Shown here piece after piece: positions 48,483-59,758 of a DNA stretch of 64,000 nt. Both the position numbers and the translations under genes were made by a program. Source of the stretch: CAWKGC01 sp963849005. GTDB taxonomy: Bacteria; Pseudomonadota; Gammaproteobacteria; Burkholderiales; Usitatibacteraceae. The notes beneath the pieces were generated by a model. It saw only the letters and a list, made by a program, of their open reading frames with translations, ran no database searches and was not told where the DNA came from. The DNA lies in contig CAWKGC010000023.1 of assembly GCA_963849005.1 (NCBI GenBank), forward strand, positions 620,001-684,000. Direction: 5' to 3'. Positions within the stretch are counted from its first letter, which is position 1. Every line of letters starts with the position of its first letter.

Positions 48483-49319
48483 TCAGGTCGCGAGGAAGTT
48501 GCGGATCACGCCGACCTGCGCTTCGTCCATCAGCATCGGCGCGTGCCCGGTGTCGGGCACCACGTGCCCGCTGGTGCCCGGGCGCGCGAGCATGCGCGAA
48601 TACAGTTCCGGCGTGAGCAGGTCGGATTGCTCGCCGCGCATCGCCAGCACCGGGATGGCGACCGAATTCCAGAACGCGAACAGGTCGACGTCTGCCACCG
48701 AAGCTTCCTTGAAGACCTCGGCGATTCCCGGGTCGTAGCGAAAGCGCCAGCGGCCGTCGGGCTCCTGCTTCGACACGTGCACCGCGAGGTGGCGCCATTG
48801 CTCGGCGGTAAGCTGGCCGAAGGGGCTGACGCTGCGCATCGCCATCTCCAGCATCTCGAGCGAGTCGAAGACGGGTGACACGCCGAGGTACGCACCGATG
48901 CGCTCCAGCGCGGCCCTGGGCACCAGCGGCCCGACGTCGTTCATGACGAGCTTGCGCACGGGAGTGCCGGGGAGTGCCGCGAGCAGCATGCCGATGAGGC
49001 CGCCCATCGAGGTGCCGACCCAGTCGACCTGCTCGGCGCCGATGGCGGCAAGCATCGTGTTCATGTCGGCGAGATAGGTCGCGTAGGTGTAGTCGGCCTT
49101 CACCGCCAGCCAGTCGCTCTTGCCGCGCCCGGCCACGTCGGGGCAGACCACGCGGTAGGTGTCGGAGAGCCGCGAGGCGAGGAAATCGAAATCGCGCCCG
49201 CAGCGGGTAAGCCCGTGCACGCAGGCCAGCACGCGCGGATTGGCGGCGTCACCCCACTCCGTCCAGCGCATGCGGTGGAAACCGTGGGGACCGAGGCAGC
49301 GGACCGAGTTTTCGCGCAT
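48483..49319 (-). CDS. Alpha/beta-fold hydrolase
   Basis: The 278-residue enzyme has the oxyanion region CVHGLTRCGRDFD, nucleophile elbow GTSMGGLIGM and catalytic-histidine region PDTGHAPMLM. Likely an esterase or lipase-like hydrolase. It starts at 49319, right after the acyl-CoA ligase stop at 49320, so the three genes form one minus-strand operon: ligase, hydrolase, FAD oxidoreductase. Confidence 0.88.
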   Translation of the reverse strand: MRENSVRCLGPHGFHRMRWTEWGDAANPRVLACVHGLTRCGRDFDFLASRLSDTYRVVCPDVAGRGKSDWLAVKADYTYATYLADMNTMLAAIGAEQVDWVGTSMGGLIGMLLAALPGTPVRKLVMNDVGPLVPRAALERIGAYLGVSPVFDSLEMLEMAMRSVSPFGQLTAEQWRHLAVHVSKQEPDGRWRFRYDPGIAEVFKEASVADVDLFAFWNSVAIPVLAMRGEQSDLLTPELYSRMLARPGTSGHVVPDTGHAPMLMDEAQVGVIRNFLAT

Positions 49320-50955
49320 CTATTCGATCGCGGCAGTGCTTTTCGCACGCTCGCGCAGGAGGAATTTCTGGATCTTGCCGGTGGAGGTCTTGGGCACCGG
49401 TCCGAAGACGATTTTTTTCGGCACCTTGAACCGCGCCATGCGCTCGCGGCAGAAATCGATGACCTCGGCCTCGTTCGCCGTCGCGCCGTCCTTCAATTCG
49501 ATGAAGGCGCAGGGAACCTCGCCCCATTTCGCGTCCGGGAAGGCCACGACTGCCGCCGTCATCACCGCGGGATGCCGGTAGAGCACATCCTCGACTTCCT
49601 GCGAAGAGATGTTCTCGCCGCCGGAGATGATCACGTCCTTGGAGCGGTCCTTGATCTTGACGTAGCCGTCGGGCTGCATCACCGCCAGGTCGCCGGTATG
49701 GAACCAGCCGCCCGCGAACGCTTCCTCGGTGGCCTGCGGGTTCTTCAGGTAGCCCTTCATGGTGATGTTGCCGCGAAACATGATCTCGCCCATGGTCTCG
49801 CCGTCGCGCGGGACCGGCTGCATGGTGTCCGGGTCGATCACGTCCATGCCCTCTTCCAGCAAATAGGCCACGCCCTGCCGGCCGTTGAGCTTCACCTGCT
49901 CTTCCAGCGGCAGCGAGTCCCACTCCGGATGCTTGGCGCATACCGCCGCGGGGCCATAGGTTTCGGTCAGGCCGTAGACGTGGGTGATGTCGAATCCCAT
50001 CTTGCCCATGCCTTCGATCACCGCCGCGGGCGGCGGCGCCGCGGCCACGAGGCAATGCACGTCGTGCGAGATGCCCTGCTTCGCCTCGGCGGGCGCATTG
50101 AGCAACATGCTGTGCACGATCGGCGCGCCGCAGTAGTGCGTGACGCGGTGCGCGCGGATCAGGTCGAGGATCGCCTTCGCCTCCACCTTGCGCAGGCAGA
50201 CGTTGGTGCCGGCGGCAGCCGCCATGGTCCAGTTGAAGCACCAGCCGTTGCAGTGGAACATCGGCAGCGTCCAGAGGTAGACCGCGTGCTTGGGCATCGA
50301 CCAGTCGAGGATGTTGTTGATCGCGTTCAGGTAGGCGCCGCGGTAATGGTAGACCACGCCCTTCGGGTTGCCGGTGGTGCCCGAGGTGTAGTTGAGCGCG
50401 ATCGCGTCCCACTCGTCGTCGGGGAAGCGCCATGCGAAATTCGCGTCGCCTTCGGCAAGCAAGGCCTCGTACTCGATCGAGCCGAGGAACTTGCCGCCCT
50501 CGTGGAGTGACGTCGTCGACGTCGATCACCAGGGGCCTTGACTTCGCGAGCTTCAGCGCCGGCTCGACGAGCGCGGAAAACTCGCGGTCGGTGAACAGCA
50601 CCTTCGCCTCGCCGTGGTCGAGCATGAAGGCGATCGTCTCCGGGTCGAGCCGCGTATTGAGCGTGTTCAGTACCGCGCCGATCATCGCGGGCGCGAAATG
50701 CAGCTCGACCATGGCCGGGACATTGGGCAGCATCGCGGCCACGGTGTCGCCGCGCCGGATGCCGCGCTTCTCGAGCGCGGAGGCGAGCCTGCGGCTGCGT
50801 TCATAGACTTCGCGCCATGCCAGGCGGCGCTCGCCATGGATGACGGCGATGCGATCGGGAAACACCGCCGCGGCCTTCGCCAGGAAGGACACCGGTGTCA
50901 TGACCGCGTAATTGGCCGCGTTCTTTTCCATGCCGGATTGATTGGCTTGTGTCAT
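49320..50955 (-). CDS. Acyl-CoA synthetase (AMP-forming), frameshifted
   Basis: The ligase has NYTSGTTGNPKGVVYHYRGA, YGLTETYGPA, GWFHTGDLAV, DRSKDVIISGGENISS and the C-terminal lysine in TSTGKIQK. The N-terminal 150 residues (from ATG 50955) sit in another frame joined near 50510. Overall length about 545 residues. The motif set is like DmdB/fatty-acid-CoA ligases (short/medium chain). Its products could be used by the acyl-CoA dehydrogenases in the window. Confidence 0.9.
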
Positions 50956-51018
50956 GGCGTTCTCGGGAGTCGGGGCAACGGGAGCCTTGGTCGATTGCCG
51001 CTATCCTACCTCGCGGGC

Positions 51019-51902
51019 TCAGGCGATGCGCGTCTCGCGCAGGGAAGAAGCGCGCCCTGCCGCCACCTCGGCTGCGCGAACGGTGTTGCCCAGCAGCATC
51101 GCGATCGTCATGGGGCCCACGCCGCCGGGAACCGGCGTGATCGCGCCCGCAACCTTGCGCACCGCTCGAAGTCGACGTCGCCCGCGAGCGTGCCGTCGGG
51201 AAGGCGGTTGATGCCGACGTCGATCACGGTGGCTCCCGGCTTGACCCAATCCGCGCCGATCATCCTCGCGCGGCCGACCGCCGCCACGAGGATGTCCGCG
51301 CGCTTGCAATGCCCGGCGAGGTCGCGCGTCTTCGAGTGGCACACCGTCACCGTGGCGCCGGCATCGATCAGCAGGAACGCCATGGGCTTGCCGACGATGA
51401 GGCTGCGGCCGACGATCACCGCGTCCGCCCCTTCCGCCTTGATGCCCTCGTGCTCGAGCATCTTCATCACGCCAAACGGCGTGCACGGCGGATAGAGCGC
51501 GTTGCCGACCACGAGCCGGCCGATGTTCGAAAGATGGAAGCCGTCGACGTCCTTGGCCGGGTCGATGGCCTCGATCACGGCGCGATTGTCGATATGGCGC
51601 GGCAAGGGCAGCTGGACGAGGATGCCGTGCAGCGCGCGTTCGGCATTGAGCCGCGCAATGAAGGCCAGCAGGTCGGCCTGCGGGATGTCCTCGGGGAGAC
51701 GGTGCACCTCGGAATGGATGCCGGCCTCCTCGCACGCCCTGGCCTTGTTGCGCACATAGACCTGGGACGCCGGGTCGCCGCCGACCAGCACCACCGCCAG
51801 CCCCGGACGCACGCCTTCGAGCGCGAGGCGGTCGACCCTGACCTTGCATTCGGCGCGATACGCTGCCGCGATCGCCTTGCCGTCGATGATCCTGGCTGTC
51901 AT
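51019..51902 (-). CDS. folD: Methylenetetrahydrofolate dehydrogenase/cyclohydrolase (frameshifted)
   Basis: This bifunctional enzyme interconverts methylene- and formyl-tetrahydrofolate. DGKAIAAAYR, VGGDPASQVYVRNKARACEEAGI (catalytic Lys), LVQLPLP, IDPAKDVDGFH, VGRSLIVGKPMAFLL and KPGATVIDVGIN are standard FolD. One inserted base near 51165 shifts the end, which resumes AGAITPVPGGVGPMTIAMLL. About 294 residues. ATG 51902 overlaps the stop of the cyclo-ligase by four bases (ATGA). Confidence 0.96.
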
Positions 51903-52492
51903 TTCGTTCCTTGCAGGTGAATGGGATGGATGCGGCGTTCGGTCAGGACGCAATCGACCGCCACGTCGTGCGCCTCGTGCGGAAGGTCCGCGACGAACAA
52001 GGCGTCCGGCACGGCGGTCACGCAATACGGCCTGGCGCGCCGCCCGTGAAAGCAGGCGGTCGAAATAGCCCGCGCCATATCCCAGCCGGAAGCCGGCATG
52101 GTCGCATGCGAGTGCCGGAACCAGGGCGAGGTCGGTGTCACCGAACAGCACCACCGGGCATCGCGATGGTTCGGGCTCCTCGATGCCCCACACGCCCGGC
52201 ACGAGGTCCGCGGACAGGTCCTTCACCGCATGCAGCTCGAGGCGGCGCGGCTCCTTGATGACGCGCGGGATCACCAGCGTCTTGCCGTCGGCGAGCACGC
52301 GCTCGGCGACCGGGCGCGTGTCCCATTCGGCACCGAAGCTCATGGTCAGCAGCACGGTGCGCGCGGCCGCGTATTCGGGCAGCGCGAAGAGCCTCCCGGC
52401 AAGTTCCCGCGCGATGGCCGTGCGCGCTTCCGCGCCAAGCGCCTCGCGTTGTGCCTGGAGTTCGCGGCGCAAGGCCGCCTTTTCCGGATGCG

Positions 52493-52496
<4 letters not shown>
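51899..52496 (-). CDS. 5-formyltetrahydrofolate cyclo-ligase (frameshifted, in frame with pabB as written)
   Basis: KAALRRELQAQREALG, VLLTMSFGAEWDTRPV, PGVWGIEEP and CDHAGFRLGYGAGYFDRLL identify this ATP-dependent enzyme that converts 5-formyl-THF to methenyl-THF. A one-base insertion near 52040 shifts the end, which continues in the frame of VPDALFVADLPHEAHDVAVDCVLTER to 51899. I place the start at GTG 52496; GTGA here contains a TGA in the +1 frame that could be the pabB stop. Otherwise the protein would be fused to PabB. About 199 residues. Confidence 0.85.
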
Positions 52497-53876
<1,380 letters not shown>

Positions 53877-53964
53877 GCGGGCATTTTAGCCGCTCGCCCG
53901 GGGTCGCCTGCGCAATTCGGTGTATCCTGCGCGCATTTACCCCTGCCGCGAAAGAACCCGACCC

Positions 53965-54441
53965 ATGAAAACGCTCATCCTCGCCTCCGCCATCGCGATG
54001 GCATTCGCCTCCAGCGCTTCGATCGCCCAGAGCAACCCCTTCTCTGCGATGAAGGGCAAGATCAAGCCCGGCATGTACGACTACAAGATGGAAATGGACA
54101 TGGGTCAGATGCCGGGCATGCCTGCGGGGATGGGCAAGCAGTCGTTCTCGAACCAGCATTGCGTGACGGCCGAGGACGTGGAGAAGGGCGGCGCGTTCAA
54201 CAAGGGCCGCGACGGGAAGGCCGCGCAGAACTGCGAGGTGAAGGACTTCAAGATGTCGGGCAACACCGCCACCTACAAGATGGTCTGCAAGGGCCAGCAC
54301 GCGATGGAGGCCGACAGCGTGATCACCTTCGTCCCGGACGGCTACAAGGGCACCACGAAGATGGTCATGAGCCGGGAAGGCCAGAAGATGAACACGACCA
54401 CCAACTTCGAGGCCAAGTACCTCGGCGCCTGCCAGAAGTAG
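53965..54441 (+). CDS. DUF3617-type periplasmic protein
   Basis: The 158-residue protein has a signal peptide (ILASAIAMAFASSASIAQ), then KIKPGMYDYKMEM, CVTAEDVEKG, CEVKDFKMSGNTATYKMVC and the end YLGACQK, matching the DUF3617 pattern (one disulfide likely, Met-rich early loop GQMPGMPAGMG). The function is unknown. It is divergent from pabB by 88 bases and followed by a terminator. Start ATG 53965. Confidence 0.88.
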   Translation: MKTLILASAIAMAFASSASIAQSNPFSAMKGKIKPGMYDYKMEMDMGQMPGMPAGMGKQSFSNQHCVTAEDVEKGGAFNKGRDGKAAQNCEVKDFKMSGNTATYKMVCKGQHAMEADSVITFVPDGYKGTTKMVMSREGQKMNTTTNFEAKYLGACQK

Positions 54442-54461
54442 GGGGCACGGGAGTTCAACCG

Positions 54462-54491
54462 GGCCCGGCCTCGCGCCGGGCCTTTTCTTTT
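54462..54491 (+). terminator. Intrinsic terminator after the DUF3617 gene
   Basis: GGCCCGGC-CTCGC-GCCGGGCC (54462-54482) is followed by TTTTCTTTT. It lies 20 bases after the DUF3617 stop. Confidence 0.9.
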
Positions 54492-54537
54492 GCGCGGCAG
54501 CCCCCGCTGCCGCTCGGGCCGTGGTTATAATCCCTGA

Positions 54538-55449
54538 ATGGGAAAACTTCCCACGTCTCCCCCCGCCCTCGACCAGGCCCTGCGCGACCTGCTGCGCCCG
54601 TTGATCCGGCTGCTGCTCGCGCGAGGCATGACCTACACGGCGCTCACGCCGCTGCTGAAGGAGCTCTATTTCGAGGTGGCGAGCTGGGAACTCGCACCAG
54701 GCGAGGCCCCGCAGACCGACAGCCGCATCAGCCTCATTTCCGGCATCCATCGCAAGGACGTGCGCCGCTTCCGCGCCGAAGGGGTGGCGGGGGCTGCAAT
54801 CGGTCGCGAAACCTCGCTTGCCTCCGAGGTGTTCACACGCTGGATCAGCGACAAGCGCTTCCTGGATTCGCGCCGCCGGCCGCTGGCCCTGCCCCGGCTC
54901 GCGAGCGCCGGGGGCAAGCGCTCCTTCGAGCATCTCGCGACCGCGGTGAGCAAGGACGTGCGATCGCGCGCCCTCCTGGAGGAACTGCTCCGGCTGGGCA
55001 TGGTGACGGTCGACGCGAAGGACCGCGTGGTGCTGAACCAGCGCGCCTTCGTGCCGCCGCCCGGCTCGCAGGAAATGCTCTACTTCTTCAGCCGCAACGC
55101 GCACGACCACCTCGCCGCCGCCGTCGCGAACCTGCTCGGCCGCGAGCCCACCTTCCTCGAGCAGGGCGTCTTCGCAGACGACCTGAGCGAAGCCTCGGTC
55201 GCGGAACTCGAAGGAGCGGTGAAAGCCGAATGGCAGAAGCTCGTGCGCGGCGTGGTGCCCCTGGCCACCCGCCTCGACGAGCGGGACGCGAAACGCGGCG
55301 ACACCGGCCACCGCATGCGATTCGGCATCTACTTCTATTCGGAAAAAAAGAGCGAGGACGCCGCAAGAGCGAAGCCCGCAGCAAGAGCCAGCACCCGCAA
55401 GGCGCCAACCAGCAACGCCGGGACGACCCGGCGCAAACGGACGACCTGA
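54538..55449 (+). CDS. DUF6502-family protein
   Basis: The 303-residue protein begins ALRDLLRPLIRLLLARGMTYTALTPLLKELYFEVA, then SLISGIHRKDVRRFR, SEVFTRWIS and LYFFSRNAHDHLAAAVANLLG, the DUF6502 signature, and ends in a basic Lys/Arg/Ala-rich tail. The early helices resemble a winged-helix DNA-binding region, so a regulatory role is possible (inference). It lies 32 bases upstream of the DUF5666-repeat lipoprotein gene, a conserved partner in Betaproteobacteria. Confidence 0.82.
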   Translation: MGKLPTSPPALDQALRDLLRPLIRLLLARGMTYTALTPLLKELYFEVASWELAPGEAPQTDSRISLISGIHRKDVRRFRAEGVAGAAIGRETSLASEVFTRWISDKRFLDSRRRPLALPRLASAGGKRSFEHLATAVSKDVRSRALLEELLRLGMVTVDAKDRVVLNQRAFVPPPGSQEMLYFFSRNAHDHLAAAVANLLGREPTFLEQGVFADDLSEASVAELEGAVKAEWQKLVRGVVPLATRLDERDAKRGDTGHRMRFGIYFYSEKKSEDAARAKPAARASTRKAPTSNAGTTRRKRTT

Positions 55450-55481
55450 ATGCCTCCAGGCCGGGCCCTACGGAGAACACC

Positions 55482-57290
55482 ATGACAATTGACTTCATTC
55501 GCCCCTTCGCCGCGCTTCTCGCCGCCGCCCTGATTTCCTCGTGCGGTGGCGGCGGCGAAATCGTTGCCGGAGTCGGCAGCGGCGGCACCGGCGGCATTGC
55601 CGCCGGGCCCATCTCGGGATTCGGCAGCGTCATCGTCAACGGCACCCGCTTCGACGACACCGGGGCGAGCGTGACCATCAACGACGTGCCCGATCGCTCG
55701 GTGAGCGAGTTGCGCCTGGGCATGGTGGTCGAAGTGCGGGGCACGATCGACGCGGCCAGCCTTGCCGGCCGGGCGGAGACCATTCGCGCGGTGCTGGCGG
55801 TGGAGGGGCCGGTCTCGGCGATCGATGCCGCGGCGGGCACGCTCGTCGTGCTCGAGCAACGCGTGCGCGCAGACGCGAGCACCGTCCTCGAGGGCTTTTC
55901 GGGACTCCCCGCCATCGCGCCTGGCGATATCGTGCAAATCAGCGGCCTGAAGGACGCGAGCGCCGGCGTGATCGCCGCGACGAGGATCGAACGCAGGCCG
56001 CCCTTCGCGGCCGGCAGCACGATGTTCGAAGTCGAAGGCGAGGTCTCCGCGCCCGCGGCGACGACGTTCCGGCTGGGCGCCCTCACGGTGAACTATGCAA
56101 CGGCCACGCGGATCGACTTCCCCGCGGGCGGCCTCTCCGCCGGGCTGGGCGTGAAGGTGACCGCCAAGCAGCCGCCGGCGGGAGGAATGCTCACCGCAAC
56201 CGTGGTGCGCGTTCGCGCCCCGGCGGCCCCGGCTTCCGGCACGCGCCTCGAGATCGAAGGCTACGTCAGCGGTTTCGTTTCGGCCGCGACTTTCAGCGTG
56301 GGCAACCAGCAGGTGAACGCCACCGCGGCAGGCTTCGAGAACGGGACTGCCGCCGACCTTGCCAACGGGCGCCGCGTCGAGGTCGAGGGAACCCTGGCGG
56401 GCAACGTGCTGAACGCGACCAAGGTATCGCTGCGCTCGGCGAGTTCGGACGCGTCGGCCGAACTCGAAGGGCCGATCACCGATTTCCTTTCGCCCGCGAA
56501 TTTCAAGGTGCGCGGGCAACTGGTGGACGCCACGCGCGCAACGATAGCCAACGGCACCGCCTCGGCTCTCGCCAACGGCCGCGTCGTGCAGGTGAAAGGC
56601 AACGTTTCCGGCGGAATCCTCGTCGCAGCGCGGGTGGAGTTCAAGGACACCATGCCTGCCGAGGAGACCCGCCTCACTGTCGAGGGAAGCATCACCGACT
56701 TCGTCTCGGCGCAATCCTTCCGCGTCAACGGCCAGGCCGTCAGCACCGGGCAGGCCACAATCTACGTCGGCGGCGTCGCGGCCGACCTCGCCAACGGCAG
56801 GCGCGTGAGCGCCGAAGGGACGCTCCGCTCCGGCATCCTCAATGCGGCGCTGGTGACCATCAAGCCCGTCGAGGTCACGCCGACGGTGTCCACGGAAGGG
56901 CTGATCGCGAACTTCGCCTCGCCGGCGAGCTTCACGGTCAACGGACAGCGCATCGCGGCGAGCGCCCAGACGGCCTACAGCAACGGCAGCGAGGCGAGCC
57001 TCGCCAATGGCGTGCGGGTAAGCGTCAAGGGAACGATCGCGTCGGGAATCCTGAATGCGGCCAGCATAGAGGTCAAGACGGCCGCCGCGCAGGAAGTGGA
57101 AGTCGAGGGCTACATCACGAACTTCGTTTCGGTCGCGAACTTCAAGGTCACCGGACAGGTCGTGGACGCAAGCACGGCGGCCTTCGAGGGCGGCAGCGCC
57201 GCAAAGCTCGCGAATGGACTCAAGGTTCACGCGACGGGCCCGGTCTCGGCCGGCGTGCTGAAGGCGCGCAAGCTCGAGATCGACGACTAG
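55482..57290 (+). CDS. DUF5666-repeat lipoprotein
   Basis: The 602-residue protein has a signal peptide ending LISSC-GGGG (lipobox, lipidated Cys21), then GFGSVIVNGTRFD and about eight tandem 70-residue beta-rich units. Five C-terminal ones are very regular: a F/Y-x-V-N-GQ..V half followed by a LANGRRVEVEG-type half. Anchored on the outer membrane, repeat count suggests an extended rod. ATG 55482. The function is unknown. Confidence 0.88.
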   Translation: MTIDFIRPFAALLAAALISSCGGGGEIVAGVGSGGTGGIAAGPISGFGSVIVNGTRFDDTGASVTINDVPDRSVSELRLGMVVEVRGTIDAASLAGRAETIRAVLAVEGPVSAIDAAAGTLVVLEQRVRADASTVLEGFSGLPAIAPGDIVQISGLKDASAGVIAATRIERRPPFAAGSTMFEVEGEVSAPAATTFRLGALTVNYATATRIDFPAGGLSAGLGVKVTAKQPPAGGMLTATVVRVRAPAAPASGTRLEIEGYVSGFVSAATFSVGNQQVNATAAGFENGTAADLANGRRVEVEGTLAGNVLNATKVSLRSASSDASAELEGPITDFLSPANFKVRGQLVDATRATIANGTASALANGRVVQVKGNVSGGILVAARVEFKDTMPAEETRLTVEGSITDFVSAQSFRVNGQAVSTGQATIYVGGVAADLANGRRVSAEGTLRSGILNAALVTIKPVEVTPTVSTEGLIANFASPASFTVNGQRIAASAQTAYSNGSEASLANGVRVSVKGTIASGILNAASIEVKTAAAQEVEVEGYITNFVSVANFKVTGQVVDASTAAFEGGSAAKLANGLKVHATGPVSAGVLKARKLEIDD

Positions 57291-57323
57291 GCGACAGGCG
57301 CGCCCGGGAACAGCCCTGCCCGG

Positions 57324-58628
57324 TCAGGCAGTGCCGTGCTTGGTGTCGATCTGCACGCCGAGCGAACGCAGGAATTCGGTCGGCAGGACGCCGCCCGCGT
57401 TCACGATCACGGCATCATTGGCCACGCTCTCGACCTTGCCCTTGCGCTCGAGCGTGACGGTGCGCGCATCGATGCCGCGCACGTTCGACTCCAGCAGCAC
57501 GCGCACCCGCCCGCCCTTCACCGCCGCGTCGAGGCGCGTGCGGTTCGCGGCCTTGACCCGGCCGAATGCCTCGCCGCGATAGGAAAGCGCGACCGTGGTT
57601 CCCGGCTGCTCCGAGCAGCCGAGCGCGGCCTCGATCGCGCTGTCGCCGCCGCCGACGACCAGCACCGCCTGCCCGCGATACTGCTCGGGATCGACGAGCC
57701 GGTAGACGACCTTCGGCAGTTCCTCGCCAGGCACGCCAAGCTTGCGCGGCGAACCGCGCCTGCCAATTGCGAGCAGCACGGCGCGGGCGCGATAGCTCCC
57801 TGCGGTCGTCGCGACGACAAAGGCGCCATCCTTGCGCTCCACGCGCTCGACCCGCTCGCCGAACCTGATTTCGAGCCCCGAGCGGCGCACCACATCGTCC
57901 CAGAACGCGAGCAGCGCCTCTTTGCTTACCTCGCTGAAGCGCACCTTTCCAATGATCGGCAGCTTCATCGGCGCCGTCATCGCGATCTTGTTGCGTGGGT
58001 AGTGGAAGATCGTCCCGCCCAGCCCGGATTCCTGCTCGACGATGGCGTAGCGCATGCGGCGCTCGACCGCGCCCAGCCCCGCGGCGAGGCCCGCCGGCCC
58101 CGCGCCGACGATCAGGACATCCAGCAGGCCTTCCCGCGCCTTCGACTGCGCGATCGAGGCAATAGCCTGCTTGCCCTGCTCCGCCGCCTTGCGGATGAGC
58201 CCCATGCCGCCGAGTTCCCCGGCGATGAACAGGCCATCCACGTTGGTCTCGAAGTTCGGCTTCACCAGCGGGATGTCCATGCCGCGCCGTTCGGTGCCGA
58301 ACACCAGCTTGATCGCCTTCACCGGGCACGCAGCCTCGCATGCGCCGTGCCCGATGCACGCAGCCGGATTGGTGAGTTGCGCCTTGCCGTCGATGATGCC
58401 GAGCGCCTGCTCGGGGCAGGCGCGCACGCAGGTTCCGGAGCCGCAGCAGGCCGCAGGGTCGATCACCGGGTGCAGCGACGGCGGCTCGGTGAGCCCCGCC
58501 TCGGTGGCCTCACGCAGGCGCACGCGGTGATCGCGCTCGTCGCGGCGGTGCCTGCGCAGGTAGATCCAGAAGACCAGGAGCAGGGGAAACAGGTAGATCA
58601 AATAAGGCGTCATGTCGAGAGTTTGCAT
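57324..58628 (-). CDS. Membrane-anchored Fe-S / FAD-NAD(P) oxidoreductase
   Basis: The 434-residue protein has one N-terminal helix (residues 8-24), a two-cluster ferredoxin domain (residues 55-105), then a thioredoxin-reductase-like domain: VLIVGAGPAGLAAGLGA (FAD) and AVLVVGGGDSAIEAALG (NADPH). Both clusters deviate from CxxCxxCxxxCP: C61-S64-C67-C71 and C91-H94-C97-C101. Divergent from the cytochrome genes, it could move electrons between NAD(P)H and the membrane/multihaem system. An ATG at 58613 is an alternative start. Confidence 0.85.
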   Translation of the reverse strand: MQTLDMTPYLIYLFPLLLVFWIYLRRHRRDERDHRVRLREATEAGLTEPPSLHPVIDPAACCGSGTCVRACPEQALGIIDGKAQLTNPAACIGHGACEAACPVKAIKLVFGTERRGMDIPLVKPNFETNVDGLFIAGELGGMGLIRKAAEQGKQAIASIAQSKAREGLLDVLIVGAGPAGLAAGLGAVERRMRYAIVEQESGLGGTIFHYPRNKIAMTAPMKLPIIGKVRFSEVSKEALLAFWDDVVRRSGLEIRFGERVERVERKDGAFVVATTAGSYRARAVLLAIGRRGSPRKLGVPGEELPKVVYRLVDPEQYRGQAVLVVGGGDSAIEAALGCSEQPGTTVALSYRGEAFGRVKAANRTRLDAAVKGGRVRVLLESNVRGIDARTVTLERKGKVESVANDAVIVNAGGVLPTEFLRSLGVQIDTKHGTA

Positions 58629-58871
58629 TCTTCTTGCGCCATTTTTTGCGCCGGCATGCAGAAAGGTGCCGTTTGTCGCCATTTCACGACGCCCGGATGC
58701 TTGACTGGCCGTTTCGCGGAAGGGTAAGGTCTGGTTGTGGGATTTTTTCCCACTCTGTTCAGAATAACAACAACACCACAACAATAACAATTGCAGGTAC
58801 TGCGGCGGCCCCGAAAGGGCAAGGGTCCGTCGCGCGGCGCTCGAACCCGAACTGCCTCGCGAGACGCCGCC

Positions 58872-59756
58872 ATGCCGAACGACACAGCCTTATCACGCCA
58901 TTCCCCGGTCGCGCCGCGCGCCGCCGAACACCACTCCCGCCTAGCGATCCCGGCCGCCTTCGCTGTCATCGCGATGGTCGCGATCCTCGCGCGATACGGC
59001 CGCTGGAAGCCGGGAGACGACCTCGGCTACGGGCTCGGGGTGGCTGGCGGCACGCTCATGCTGCTGCTCTTCCTCTACCCGCTGAGAAAACGCCTGCACC
59101 GCTTCGCAGCCCTCGGCCCGCAGCGGCACTGGTTCCGCATGCACATGGTCCTGGGAATATGCGGCCCGCTGTTGATCATCCTGCATTCGAAATTCCAGCT
59201 GGGCTCGCTCAATGCCTCTGTCGCCTTCTGGAGCATGGTGCTGGTCGCCTCCAGCGGCATCGCCGGCCGCTATATCTACAGCCGCCTGCACCACGGCCTT
59301 TACGGCCACCAGATCACGCTCGAGGAACTGCGCGCGAAGGCCGGCGTGCACACCGAGATGGTCCGCTCGTGGATGGTACTTGTGCCCGACGTGGAGCCGC
59401 TGCTCGGCGAATTTGCCGGGCGCGCCGATCTCGCGGCCGCGCGCGGCCTCGCCAATCCCCTTCGCATGTTCACCCTCGGCCTTTACGCGCGCCGCGCTGC
59501 GCGCGATGCCCGGAAGGCGCTGAAGTCCGGGTTGGAGTGCGCGGCGATCGTGCACTTCTGGGACTACGAGACCGAGACGCGCCGGCTGCGCAAGGGCGCG
59601 AAACTGATCGACTCCCGCATCGAGAACACGCTTCGCATCGCGCAGTTCAGCGCCTGGAAACGCCTGTTCTCGCTCTGGCACATCCTGCACGTGCCGCTCA
59701 TCTACATGCTGGTGCTTTCCGCGATCGCCCACGTCGTCGCCGTGCACCTGTATTGA
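58872..59756 (+). CDS. Membrane protein resembling a b-type cytochrome subunit
   Basis: The 294-residue protein has four or five helices at about residues 25-41, 51-70, 91-106, 114-131 and 272-292. Histidines in or near helices (HMVLGICGPLLIILHS, WHILHVPL, HVVAVHLY) could ligate haem b, as in cytochrome b561-like subunits that link quinol to periplasmic cytochromes. The 243-base divergent gap upstream includes an A/C-rich stretch (ACAACAACACCACAACAATA) but no clear signal. The multihaem gene begins two bases after its stop. Confidence 0.72.
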   Translation: MPNDTALSRHSPVAPRAAEHHSRLAIPAAFAVIAMVAILARYGRWKPGDDLGYGLGVAGGTLMLLLFLYPLRKRLHRFAALGPQRHWFRMHMVLGICGPLLIILHSKFQLGSLNASVAFWSMVLVASSGIAGRYIYSRLHHGLYGHQITLEELRAKAGVHTEMVRSWMVLVPDVEPLLGEFAGRADLAAARGLANPLRMFTLGLYARRAARDARKALKSGLECAAIVHFWDYETETRRLRKGAKLIDSRIENTLRIAQFSAWKRLFSLWHILHVPLIYMLVLSAIAHVVAVHLY

Positions 59757-59758
59757 AT

